From contig JANHCV010000001.1 in NCBI GenBank assembly GCA_025594325.1, positions 4,278,001-4,342,000 of the forward strand: 64,000 bases of DNA, given 5' to 3'. Source of the DNA: Blastocladiella emersonii ATCC 22665. Lineage: Eukaryota > Blastocladiomycota > Blastocladiomycetes > Blastocladiales > Blastocladiaceae. Both the position numbers and the translations under genes were made by a program. Position 1 is the stretch's first letter, and each line of letters opens with the position of its first letter. The notes beneath the pieces are model-generated. The model was not told where the DNA came from. It saw nothing but the letters and a program-made list of their open reading frames with translations, and ran no database searches. Positions 9,231 through 19,067 of this stretch are shown in pieces.

Positions 9231-11716
9231 TCAGTGCTCACCAGTCTCTGGCGCGGCCGTCGTGGGCGCCATGATGCCCGTCTCGAGGAGGGCGTGGCGC
9301 AGCGCGAACATGTACGCGTTGCGGCGGGCGGCGCGCTTGCCCATCTCCTGCCAGTTGCCGTTGTGCTCGATGGTGACCTTGCACCGCAGCGCCGACTCGG
9401 CGAGCAGCACCTCCTTGATGGTGAGCGTGAAGGCGGGCTTGTAGTCGCGCGCGTTGGCGTCGAGGAAGGCGAGCATGCGGTGGCGCAGCGCGTCGAGCTG
9501 GTCGGCGCGCGTGCTGATGTGCAGCTTGATGACCACGTCCTCGGACATGTGGCCCGACCGGCGCACGTTGTCGATCATCTTCTTGTTGAGGATCGAGTTG
9601 GGCGCGTACACGAGCTTGCCGTCGCCGCGCTGCAGCGTCGTGGTCAGGATGCTGACCGACTTGACCGTGTAGTACGTGTTGTCGAGCAGGATCGTGTCTC
9701 CGACGTCCTATTTAGGGGGTACTGTTAGCGCTGTTGGACACAGGGAGCGACCTCGAAAATAAAACGTACAAAGTAGTGCTGCACAAAGAGGAACAGCGCC
9801 GACTCGAAAATCTCGCGCGCCGAGGTCCCGAAAATGAACGACGAGGGCAGCAACACCGCGGCGATCGCCGACATGTACGAGGCGACCGGCAGCACGAAGA
9901 TGTTGCACGTGATGATGAAGCTGAGGAAGATGACGATCGCGCCGAGGAACCAGTCGAGCGAGGCCACCGCGGACGTGACGTCGGCAATCGACTTTTCAAT
10001 GTCGCGCTTCTCCTGGCACAGCTCGGTCAGCACGGCCTTCATCTCCTCTTTCGACACGTCGCCCGAGTTGTTGCGGTCGAAGAAGCGGAACGCGCGCCGC
10101 GCCTCGGGCTCGGACCCGAAGTAGGGGCGGAAGTCGTGCACGTCGAGGTCAGAGCACCCGGGTTTCGCGAGCGCCGTGAACAGGTCGCGCGCCATGAGGT
10201 TGGCCTTGTTGGGCGTCTCGGGGATGCTCGAGGCCGAGGTCAGCGCGTACGGGTCGAGTACGGCGACGGCGGCCAGGTCGTTGAGCGTCTTGCCCGCCTG
10301 CTTGGCAATGAACTGCCCCGCGCGCGACAGACCGGCCTTGCTGCGGTTCTTGATCTTGGCCATTTCGTCGTCTTCGGCGTCGTTGACAGCGGTCGTCGCG
10401 GGCGTTGCTGTACCGGGAGTCGTCGGAGGCGGCGGGACGGCGTGCGAGCCGCGGCGCAGGCTGGTCGGGCGGCTCGGGACGGGCGTGCCCTGCGCCGACA
10501 CGGACCCGCGGTGCGCGTGACCGTGAGCCGCACCACCACCCGACGACGACTCGGAGACGCGCGGGCGCGGGCTGCGCAGCGACACGAGCAGGTTCTCGAG
10601 GAAGCCGTTGGCGGCGCGCGACACCTTGATGCGGTCCTTGTACGCGCGGCGGTGGAAGCGCGTGGAAATGATCTCGAGCAGCAGCTTCTCGACGGTCCAC
10701 AGCGTGTGGAACACGAACAGCGTGAGCAGGATCTTGGAGACGTAGTCGAACCAGAACCAGTCGGCGTCGCCCGTCGACTTGAAGATGCGCTTCCACCGCC
10801 AGCCGGGGATGATCACAAACGCCGTGAAGATGACGTTCGACAGGATGATCCACACGGACACGGTGATGCGGCGGTGCATGACCCGAAAGTAGTTGAGATA
10901 CTCGGACAGCCGCTCCTCGTAGTAGGACCCGAGCGCGATGCCCAGCATGCGCGTGAGCAGCGCGGGGACAATGGACAGCACGAACAGCGTCAGGTAGTGC
11001 AGCGTCCACGAGATGCACAGGTAAATGGACCAGTGCAGCAGCGGCATGCCGCCAATGTTGAGCGGCGACGTCCACTCGTTGAAGGGGCGGTACTTGCCGT
11101 CGGGCTCGTAGTACTCGATGCCGAACAGCAGGTCGGGCACACCCAAAAGGCCGAAGATGAGCGTGTCGCCGAACAGCGCCGAGAGCAGGCAGCGCAGCCA
11201 GTACGGCAGCTTGTTGAGCCACGCACTGACAAAACCGCACCGTCGGCTCCCGTTGTTCTTGCTCGAGTCGTCGGACAGCGAGTGCACGTCGAAGCCGTTG
11301 TCAATCTCCCAGTTGAACTCGCGGCCCTCGTCGTCGTCTTCCTCGTGCGTGCGCCGTTGGGCGCGAACCGTGCCGTAGATGTCCTCGGCGGACGAGTCGG
11401 CGCGGTGTGGCCCGCGGCGGTGCAGCGAAGCGGCCGATGGCGCCGGGTACGGCACGTCGGGGCTGTTGTTGTTGGTCGGCGACGGGTGGTACGACTGCGG
11501 AGAAGAACCCGTCGAGAGGGCAGGGGGTGCGGCCGATGACTGCTGGTACATGGCGGCTGCGGCGTAGGCGGCGTAGGTCTCGGTCGACACGGGTTGCTGA
11601 GGGACGGCAGGGACGGGGGCGGCCGAGGTGTCGACCGTGAACCCGCCGCCGCCGCCTCCGCCAGCGCCGCCCGCGTCGAGGGTGAAGGTGCTGTCGCTTC
11701 GTGTGAACTCGCTCAT
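9231..11716 (-). CDS. EF-hand mechanosensitive channel of the MscS family (Msy1/Msy2-like)
   Basis: Two exons (11716-9770 and 9707-9231; 62-bp intron) give 807 residues. A Gly/Pro/Ser-rich N-terminal region of about 190 residues is followed by several membrane helices (WLNKLPYWLRCLLSALFGDTLIFG, LYLTLFVLSIVPALLT and others). Then comes an EF-hand near residues 544-556 (DRNNSGDVSKEE, all calcium-coordinating positions present). Two more helices and the MscS pore and beta domain follow (FGTSAREIFESALFLFVQHYF, then DVGDTILLDNTYYTVKSVSIL). In fission yeast the relatives sit in the ER and limit calcium rise during hypo-osmotic shock. The same location is inferred here. Such a channel suits a cell with a wall-less swimming stage. 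Start chosen at MSEFTRSD, the first Met near the conserved acidic/Ser-rich start. Confidence 0.92.
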
Positions 11717-12206
11717 GGTGTCGATGCGTAGCAGGCCAGCTGTGTCGTCGGAGAGAGAGGGAGGGATGGCGGGCGATCCAGCGCCTCTCAAGGTTTGCGG
11801 GGAGGGAGAGAGCGAGAACCTCTCCGCCGGGCCGTATCGGGAAGGTGCGAGACAAGTGCGCATGCACTTCCGCACGAAGACCGCAGCGCGCCCCTGTCAG
11901 TCAGTTCATTAGTGCGCGTATTGTGTGGCGCAGCTCCGAAATGGCGGATGGCTCGCGCGTCGTCTCGCACAAGGACAAGCCACCGCGAGACACGGGTCGG
12001 CGGCTCGATGCCCTACACGTGGTTTGCCGAACGCGTCGTCCTGTATGTCGACTCAGCCGTTGTCACGGCGATGGCGCGATGAGAACCTTGCCGCGCCGTG
12101 TGTGCTGCAGAATTGATCGAACTTGTGATGGCGACCACGCCCGCTTGACCAACGCGTCCCATCGAGGCACTCGGACCGCTTCTCTCCAACCCGTACCCTG
12201 AGCACG
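11717..12206. promoter_or_regulatory. Divergent intergenic region, MscS channel / small helical protein
   Basis: About 490 bp between divergent starts. No gene, repeat or RNA is supported here. Confidence 0.35.
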
Positions 12207-12680
12207 ATGCCACGCAACCCGCAGTCCGCGCCCATCGACGAGACTTGCCGCAAAACGTTTGGCGAGCTGCTGCGCGCCATCCAGGTCCGCCTGACTGATC
12301 CGTGAGGGAGAGCTGGGAACTCATACTCGGCGCCTTGTAGCGGATCGGGACCGGCCGTGGCGCTGATGTATGTTCGCTCCTCGCAACTTCTCGACGGATG
12401 AATCCTCAACTAACTCATCGGCTGTTTAGGAACTGCAAGCAGCCATGAAGGCCTTCGCTGCGTCCGACGCGGCCCTTGACCAGCTGTCCAAGGTACGAGC
12501 TCAACGTTGCACGCTTCACGCTGCTTCTCACATCTCGAGCAGGGAGCGGCAACGGCTGCTGCAGCGTCGGCGCGCTCGAGCAAGACGCTACAGCGCACCC
12601 TGCATGCGCTCGAGAAGCTGCCGATGTCCCTTCCCGCGTCCACGACGGCTAGCACCATTGAGGAGCGACCATCAAAATAG
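12207..12680 (+). CDS. Small 92-residue helical protein, unrecognised
   Basis: Three exons (12207-12284, 12430-12492, 12543-12680), all phase 0, give 92 residues. The product starts MPRNPQSAPIDETCRKTFGELL and is predicted to be almost wholly helical. Heptad-like leucines and alanines run through IQELQAAMKAFAASDAALDQLSK and KTLQRTLHALEKLP. No catalytic motif or membrane segment is visible. Its size and coiled-coil character resemble small subunits of multi-protein complexes (BLOC-1, DASH or Mediator-type), but I cannot assign it. Intron 1 (145 bp) is longer than the local norm and has a GTCCGC donor. The TAG stop lies 35 bp from the stop of the convergent MFS transporter. Confidence 0.65.
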
Positions 12681-12690
12681 GATATATATT
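12681..12690. terminator. GATATATATT element between convergent genes
   Basis: Directly after the TAG of the small helical protein and 26 bp from the stop of the convergent transporter gene. Candidate 3'-end processing element, inferred from position. Confidence 0.3.
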
Positions 12691-12715
12691 CGCTACGGCT
12701 CAGTGCAAAGTCTTA

Positions 12716-14777
12716 TTACCTCCTCAAAGGCGCATGACCCTCGCCAGACACATGCCCATCGTCGTCCGCCGGAACCAGCTCCGCGTACACGCCAGCACCG
12801 CCTGGCGCAACCGCCGCGCGTCGCGGCCCGCGTTTCCGCCGTCCCGTCGCGGCGGCGGGACTCCGGATCCCGGCGTCGTGCTCCTCGGCGTCCACGTACC
12901 AGTAGACGGCGGCGAGGACGGCGTTGACGAGCGACGCGAGGCTCATGAGGACGAACAGGCGGCCCCACCCGTGCGCCTCGACGACGGACCCGACGAACTT
13001 GCCGGCGAGGATCGCGCCTATGTACCCGGAGCTGTGGACCGCGGCGACGGCGATGCCCGCATTCCCGTGGTTGGCGAGCTCAAGCGCGAAAATCCCCTCG
13101 GCCCACGACGCGGGCGCGGTCGAGAAGAGCGCGGCGAGCCCGATCAGCGCCACGGCGAGGGCGACGGTCCCGCTGGACGCGGGCGTTGCGACCGCGGTCG
13201 CGAGCGTGTGTTCCGGGTGGCCCTCGGGCGGGACGGGCGCCGAGGCTGCCTGGTGGTGCGTCGCGACGGTCGCGAACACGGACATGGTCAGGGCGGCGCA
13301 CAGGACGAGCGTCGTGTACACGACGCCGCGGCGGTGGCGCGCGACGCGGTCGATGAGAAACCCGCCGCCGACGCTCGAGACGGCGGCGAGGAGCGGGAAG
13401 GCGAGCGACACGACGCTTGCGGTGCCCTCGTCGATGGAAAAGGCCTCGTGCAGGTACACGACGACCCAGCTGTTGAAGATCTCGCGGGTCCACGTGAAGA
13501 GCGGCGACTGGAGGAGCAGCAAGAGGTACTTTGGCTGCGCGAGGAGCGTGTTGCTGGCCACGGCATCCCATGCGCGCGCGACGCGGCCCGAGTGGCGGAC
13601 CGCGGTTCCTGGTGAGGCCGAGTCGGATGTTGGCGCCCAGCCGCCGGCGGGGAGGATGGGTTTGGCGGGACTAGACGTGCGGCGAGTCGGTGACCGGGAG
13701 GTGGCAGAGCGGCGCCCGAGGGGGTGGTCGGGCGTGCGGAGCAGGATCTGCACGCACTCTTGCTTGAGCATGGTGGGCAGGCCGAGGACGGTGGGCGAGC
13801 TCTTGAGGAAGGCGATGGCGGGCGCGACGAGGGCTGTGCCGCAAAAGGCCGAGAAGAAGAAGATCTGCTGCCACGTGAAGCCGGCCGAGACGAGCTTGCC
13901 GAGAACCAGGCGGATGATGGCGTCGCCCAGCGAGTAGGAGAGCGAAGCGATGCCCATGATCTTGCCGTGCTGCATGGGCGGGAACCAGTTGCGGACGAGC
14001 GTTGTGAGGGCGGGCCTAAACGTTGGTAGGGCGGTGTGAGTGGTACTCTCGCAGTCGCATCAGGAGCTCGAGTACGGACCAGCCGCCGCTCTGGAAGACA
14101 CGATTCGCGCTCCAAATGACCGAGAAGAGCGGGATCGACGCGCTTTCGTCCGAGACAGAACCGAACGCGACGGTGCACAGGATCGACCCGAGGAGGCACG
14201 CGATGAGGATGTTGTGCCCGCCGACGCGGTCAATGAGCACGCCGTTGGCCAGCTTGCCCATGGCGTAGAATCCGTAGCCGAACGAGATGACGGAGCCAAA
14301 CTGGCCCTTGGAGATGTGCGTCGCGTGCAGCAGCGTGGGCAGGGCGACCGAGAGGTTGGTGCGGCAAAAGTAGTAGCCCGTGTAGACGGCGATGAGCAGG
14401 AGCAGCGTGATGCGCTGCCATCGCAGCAGCTCTTGGAGCACGGGGCTGCCGACCGCGGCGCGTGACGCGGACGCGAACAGCGGGAGGCACTGCGGCTCGC
14501 TCGCGCCGCCGCCGCCGCCGAGCGAGGCCGGGTCCTGCATCGGGTGGCCGAGCGCGTCGTCGTCGTCGTCCGCATCATCGTCGACGTCGGACCCGTGAGC
14601 GGCACCGAACGGGTCGCGGTGCTCGGACGGCGACTGCCGCGGCGAGGCGGGCCCCGCGACGGGCGAGCGCGGGCGCAGCACCGTGTTGAAGATGGTGGGG
14701 CCCTCGGAGTGCTCGACGTGCGCGAGGCGGCCCGCAGTCGAGACGCGCGGCGTCCCTGGTGGCGTTGAAGCGTGCAT
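12716..14777 (-). CDS. Major facilitator transporter of the organophosphate/phosphate antiporter (SLC37/GlpT-like) type
   Basis: Two exons (14777-14080 and 14015-12716; 64-bp intron with donor GTCCGT) give 665 residues. After about 120 disordered acidic/Ser-rich residues comes the conserved first helix, LLLIAVYTGYYFCRTNLSVALP, typical of OPA/SLC37 carriers. Next are GYGFYAMGKLANGVLIDRVG and the family motif GGWPALTTLVRNWFPPMQHGKIMG, which is restored only by splicing. Twelve membrane segments can be traced, with a Ser/Arg-rich loop in the middle. Relatives exchange sugar phosphates or glycerol-3-phosphate for phosphate across the ER or plasma membrane; the substrate here is unknown. The basic C-terminal tail (GRRKRGPRR) is cytoplasmic. 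Start set at the first ATG. Confidence 0.88.
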
Positions 14778-14815
14778 GGCGGTCGGGGACGCGTCGCGCA
14801 AGTGCAGGCGGGTCG

Positions 14816-14852
<37 letters not shown>

Positions 14853-15171
14853 AGGAACCGGTTCAAAGTGGGCAGATCAGGCGCAGGCGCGGTTCGAGCG
14901 ATACATGGGTGCGGTGCGCAAGGTGTGCAACGGCGCTACGGGAGAGCGGCAGGGACGAGCGGGCGGGAAGGAGGAGGAAGTGGGCGTCGCGGCGCCACAG
15001 CCACACGGCCACGCGTTGAGCGCGTCACGTGCGTGGAAGCGTTCTCGCAGCCCTTGTTCTTTCGGTTCTTTCGGCCGCTGCGTTTGCTCTCTCCCCCTCC
15101 AAGCTCGCCTAGAGCGCCCATGTAACTCTGTTTATCACAAAGAGTCGCTGCAACTCGCCTCGCTGCCCGCC
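14778..15171. promoter_or_regulatory. Divergent intergenic region, MFS transporter / copper-fist factor
   Basis: About 395 bp between divergent starts. It contains a TGGTCG hexamer repeat; no gene is supported. Confidence 0.4.
14815..14853. repeat. Short tandem repeat, (TGGTCG) about six copies
   Basis: Perfect or near-perfect hexamer repeats directly upstream of the MFS transporter start, within its likely 5' UTR or promoter. Confidence 0.85.
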
Positions 15172-17336
15172 ATGCTCATCATCGGGTCCCTGCGCTTTGC
15201 GTGCGACACCTGCATCCGCGGTGCGTCATCACCGACCTCGCGCCCCGCCCACCATGCTGCGCCACCCGTGCTGAACCGCCTCCATCCGCGCACCGACTAG
15301 GCCACCGCTCGTCGTCGTGCCCGCATGCCGAACGCGACCTGTTCGAGCTGCGCAAGAAGGGCCGCCCGCGCGGCGCGTGCGACGAGTGCCGTGCAGCCGG
15401 CCGCAAGGGCGTGCCATGCACCCACCTCCCCGTCGACGCCGCCCCCGAGGCCCGCCCCGTCACCACACTGCCCACAGGGCTCCGCGTTACCTTCAACTCG
15501 GACCACTCGGCTGCCGCCTTTGACGAGCTGACGCGCAACGGCGAGTCGCTCGTCCCCTCGGCCCCGAAGCCCGCTGCTGCGTCGAAGAAGGCGGCTGCGG
15601 GCACCAAGGCGGGCAAGGGCAAGGCTGCGGCGCGCAAGGACTCGGCGTCCGCGTCCTCGTCGGTCTCGCCGCAGGCGTCGGCCAACGCCTCGCCCACACC
15701 CGTGCCGAACGAGCTCCCGGCACCGTCCGCGTGTCAGTGCAAGGCTTCCTCGGTCCCGCCCGCTGCTGCGCCTGTCGCACCTACGCAGACGCCACCGCGC
15801 TCGCACTCGCGGCAGGAGACGCCCCTGTCGCCGCTCTTCGCCAACACGTACCGGTCGCACGATCCCACGAGCGCGTCCGCCTCGCAGTACGGCTCCCCTC
15901 AGCCCATGCGCGATGTCTCCATGGAGCTCGGCAGCCCCGTTCCCGACCTCGGCGCCGGGGGCGCGAACGCTGTGCCGCTCCCGTTCGGCAATCTCTTTGC
16001 CGACTTCACCGCCTCCACCCCTGCACCTGCCGCCGGCTCCATGGCCCGCTTCGACCCGCTCTCGGTCGACGCTCTCCTCAACCCGTGCAACTGCGAGGAG
16101 CGCACCGGCCGCCGGTGCCGGTGCTGCGACGGCGGCGACGACGCCGATCCCATGCCGTGTGACTCGGCCGAGTGCTCGTGTGCGCACTCGGTGCTTGGCT
16201 CGCTGCACCTGCTCCCGCTCCAGCTCGCTTCGACGGGTGCCGGTAAGCGCGCCGGTGGATGCTGCGCGCCCAAGTCCGCTGCGTTCGCCGGTGGCGCTGC
16301 GGCGGCCGCGGCCGCGGCCGCGGCGGCAGCCGGGAACTCGCTTGATATGCTCGCCAGCGCCGCGTACCAGCCGGTGCCCGACGCTGCCGCCGTCTTCAAC
16401 CCCTTCGCGTTCAATGCCATGGCGCCTTCGGTGTCGCAGCAGCAGCAGCTCCAGCCTTCGTTCTACCCGTCCACCTCGACCTTCGCCGGACCCCTCCCGA
16501 ACATGTTCGCGTCGTCCCCGGTCGCGCTGCCGCCCATCCAGGCCCTCCCGCTCTTCGCGTCCCCGCCCCCGCAGCAGCAGCTCATGTCGTTCGTGACGCC
16601 CCTGGCCGAGCCGGTCCGCGGTGGTGGGTGCTGCAGCAGTCGCAAGTCGTCTCCGCCCGCAGGCGGGTGCTGTGCGCCGCCACCGCCGACCGCCTCGTGC
16701 TGCGCCCCGGCTCCGTCTGCCCAGTCGTCCTCGTCATGCTGCAGCCCTCCCGCGCCGCCCGTGAGCTCGTGCTGCGCTCCCGCGTCGCCCACGACCGCAT
16801 CGTGTTGCGCGCCCGCCCAGCCCGCCGCCGCCTCGTGCTGCGCTCCCCGACCCGCCGCGCCCGCCTCGTGCTGCGCACCGCAACCGAGCTCCGGATCGTG
16901 CTGCGCCCCTGCCTCCGCCCCCGCTTCCTCGTGTTGCGGCCCATCCTCGTCCGCCACCGGCGGCGGTGGGTGCTGCGGCGGCGGTCCCGGCGCGTGCATG
17001 TGCAGCGCGCGGTTGCAGGCGCCCCCGCAGCCGCTGCCGTGCTGCTGCGCGGCGTCGCCCGCGGGCGCGTGCGGGACCGGCGGGCCGTGCGAGTGCACGC
17101 TGAACAGCGCGTGTGCCGGCGAGTGCTGTTCGCGTGCGGCCAAGCGCAAGCGCGACCGGTTCGATGAAGACGAGGGGGTGATGGGCGAGGGCGAGCGGCA
17201 GCCGAGCCGTAAGGTCGCGGTGCCGCAGAACCGGCAGGCGACGTGTACGTGCGGGTGCGTCAAGCCCGCGGCCGAGTGCGGCGATTGCTCGCGCGACCTG
17301 TGTATTGATTTCTTGCTCAAGGATGATGAGCTGTGA
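15172..17336 (+). CDS. Copper-fist transcription factor with a long CC-repeat (SCCAP) C-terminal region
   Basis: Exons 15172-15220 and 15301-17336 (80-bp intron) give 694 residues. The N-terminus is a copper-fist domain: Cys11, Cys14, Cys23 and His25 occupy the canonical zinc positions, and KKGRPRG at about 35-41 supplies the minor-groove GRP motif. The family binds copper-responsive promoter elements as a nuclear regulator. After Ala/Ser/Pro-rich and Gln-rich stretches, residues about 455-630 carry roughly a dozen CC pairs, mostly in SCCAP-type units. A Cys-rich end follows, with CCC, CMC, CEC and CTCGC. This resembles, but greatly exceeds, the Cys clusters by which Ace1/Mac1-like factors bind Cu(I). 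Metal sensing by the tail is an inference. A basic patch, KRKRDR, is a likely nuclear signal. Confidence 0.9.
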
Positions 17337-17420
17337 GTTGGTGGGGTTTTGGGGTGCACGATGGTGCAAAGAGTGTGTGTATATCAAGGTAATGACACGG
17401 ATTTTGATGTTGACAACCGA

Positions 17421-18812
17421 CTACTGCGCCTTCTTCGCCTTCTCGGTTTTCGCCGCAGCCTTGACCTTGGGTTTCGTGGATGCGACGGCCGCCGGCCACA
17501 GCAGCTCGCGGAGGTTGCGCCAGAAGCCGAGGTTGTACCGGTGCCGCGGCACAGCGCCTGCGGGAGCACGCGTCGCGGCCGCGTCGTTGGTCAGGTACAG
17601 CTCGCCCGTGCTCGCGACGACGGCGTACCACGCCTCGCCGTGGTCGATGGCCCACTGCACGTCGGCCCACTTGTGGGTCTCATTCGTGGTCATGCCCAGC
17701 CACGCATTGTACCACAGATGGTGCGCGAGGAAGGCGAGGACCAGCGGGCCAACGAGCGCGAGGAACAGGGCGAGGGTCGCGAGGATCGGGTCGACGAGGA
17801 GCGCGTTCTACACACGCGTGTCAGCACGATGGCACTCGCGCTGCAGGTCGAACGCGTACCGAGAGCCCCGTGAACCAGCCGACCGGGAACCGGACGCGCT
17901 GGGTCCCCGTGGGCGTGTAGTGGTAGCCGTAGTCAAAGAACTGCGCGGTCCACCACCAGTCCGCGGGCGCGAGCTCGAGCAGGCCGTACCGCTGCATGAT
18001 GGCGGCCACTGTCCAGGCGCTCACGTAGCTCACGTACGACGAGACCCACGCGACCGAGGCGAGGAACACGATGAAGTGGCGCTGGTTGTTGCGGCCGACC
18101 GCGTTGTTGAGCCAGATGCAGAAGTGGTCGAACGACGCGATGCAGGATTTCGTCATGCTGCAGTGTTTCTGCGAACAACGACGCGTCAGCTCGAATTTAA
18201 GCGCGCAAGTGGTGCGATGAACGTACAGAGCGGGCGGGTTTCATGAAAGTGCAGGTACGGCACTCGAACGGCGCATACAGGACGTGGTCGTACTCCCACA
18301 GCGCAGCGTGGGCAGCGTGGTTGGACGCGTCGATCCGGCCCGGGTTGGACCAGCACGCCGCAAAGAAGGTGATGTACGCCATTGCGATCGAGACGAGCAC
18401 GAACGGTCTACAGCACAGTGTAAGAACGCGAGGTCCGGGCAGCCTGCAGCAGCATAACGTACTTGTGCGCGGAGGAGACGGAGACGTTCGGAATCTGGTC
18501 CCAGGCCCGCGCCATGAACATGAGTGTGCCGAGGGACACGAGCCCGAGGTAAAAGATCTGCACGAGCGGGTTGCGCTCGTAGCCGGCCCAGTGTGCGACG
18601 CGCGCGAACCAGCCAACGATCCTTGGGCCCAGCACGCGGTGCGCGACGCGTCCGAGCGCGGCAGGGACTGTCTCGGACACGAAGCGGTGCGCGCGACCGA
18701 CGACCGTGTGCCGGAACGTCTGTGACGGCCCCGCCAGCATCAGGAAGATAAACACGGCGATCAGGACCGCGACCGACCACACGAGGGCTTGTAGCAGAGG
18801 TAGTGCGTCCAT
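17421..18812 (-). CDS. DHHC-type palmitoyltransferase (Swf1-like) with DHFC and an incomplete zinc domain
   Basis: Four exons (18812-18463, 18407-18227, 18168-17860, 17807-17421) give 408 residues. The order is a hydrophobic N-terminus, two further helices, the Cys-rich domain, two C-terminal helices and a Lys-rich tail (KPKVKAAAKTEKAKKAQ). The Cys-rich domain reads CRTC (166-169), KPARSKHC (173-180), then SMTKSC, then FDHFCIWLNNAVG (190-202). The catalytic motif is therefore DHFC rather than DHHC. One HCxxCxxC cysteine is replaced (Thr183), and the usual NNC is NNA. KPARSKHC and the IW following the motif point to the Swf1 branch, which acylates SNAREs and other membrane proteins at the ER. 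DHYC in Akr1 shows that the second His can vary. Activity is uncertain. Confidence 0.85.
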
Positions 18813-19067
18813 GGCGGCGAGTCTAGCTAGCGATACGATGCATGGAAGGGGGTCGGTGAGGGAGGGGCGACTTCGCCGGCGTAGTCGCGGCAAAGACGTT
18901 TCAGCCGATCACCTGTTGCGTCACTCGGGCGACGCCCGCTGCGTTCCGCCTGCCGCTCCACTCGTACGTTCCGTCATGCAAGTCCTCGCAGACCCCGGAC
19001 CGGGTTCTCTCTCTCCGCGACTCGGCGCATTCCAGACTCATACACCAGGTCCCTCCGCCTGTTCAAG

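Noticed and set aside
9734-11539. 601-residue plus-strand frame opposite the MscS gene
   Set aside because: Arg/Glu/Val-rich shadow frame of a gene with a clear family assignment.
14016-14046. 31-bp intron in the MFS gene (donor GTACCA)
   Set aside because: It would give ELLMRLREPALTT; the 64-bp intron with donor GTCCGT restores the family motif GGWPALTT.
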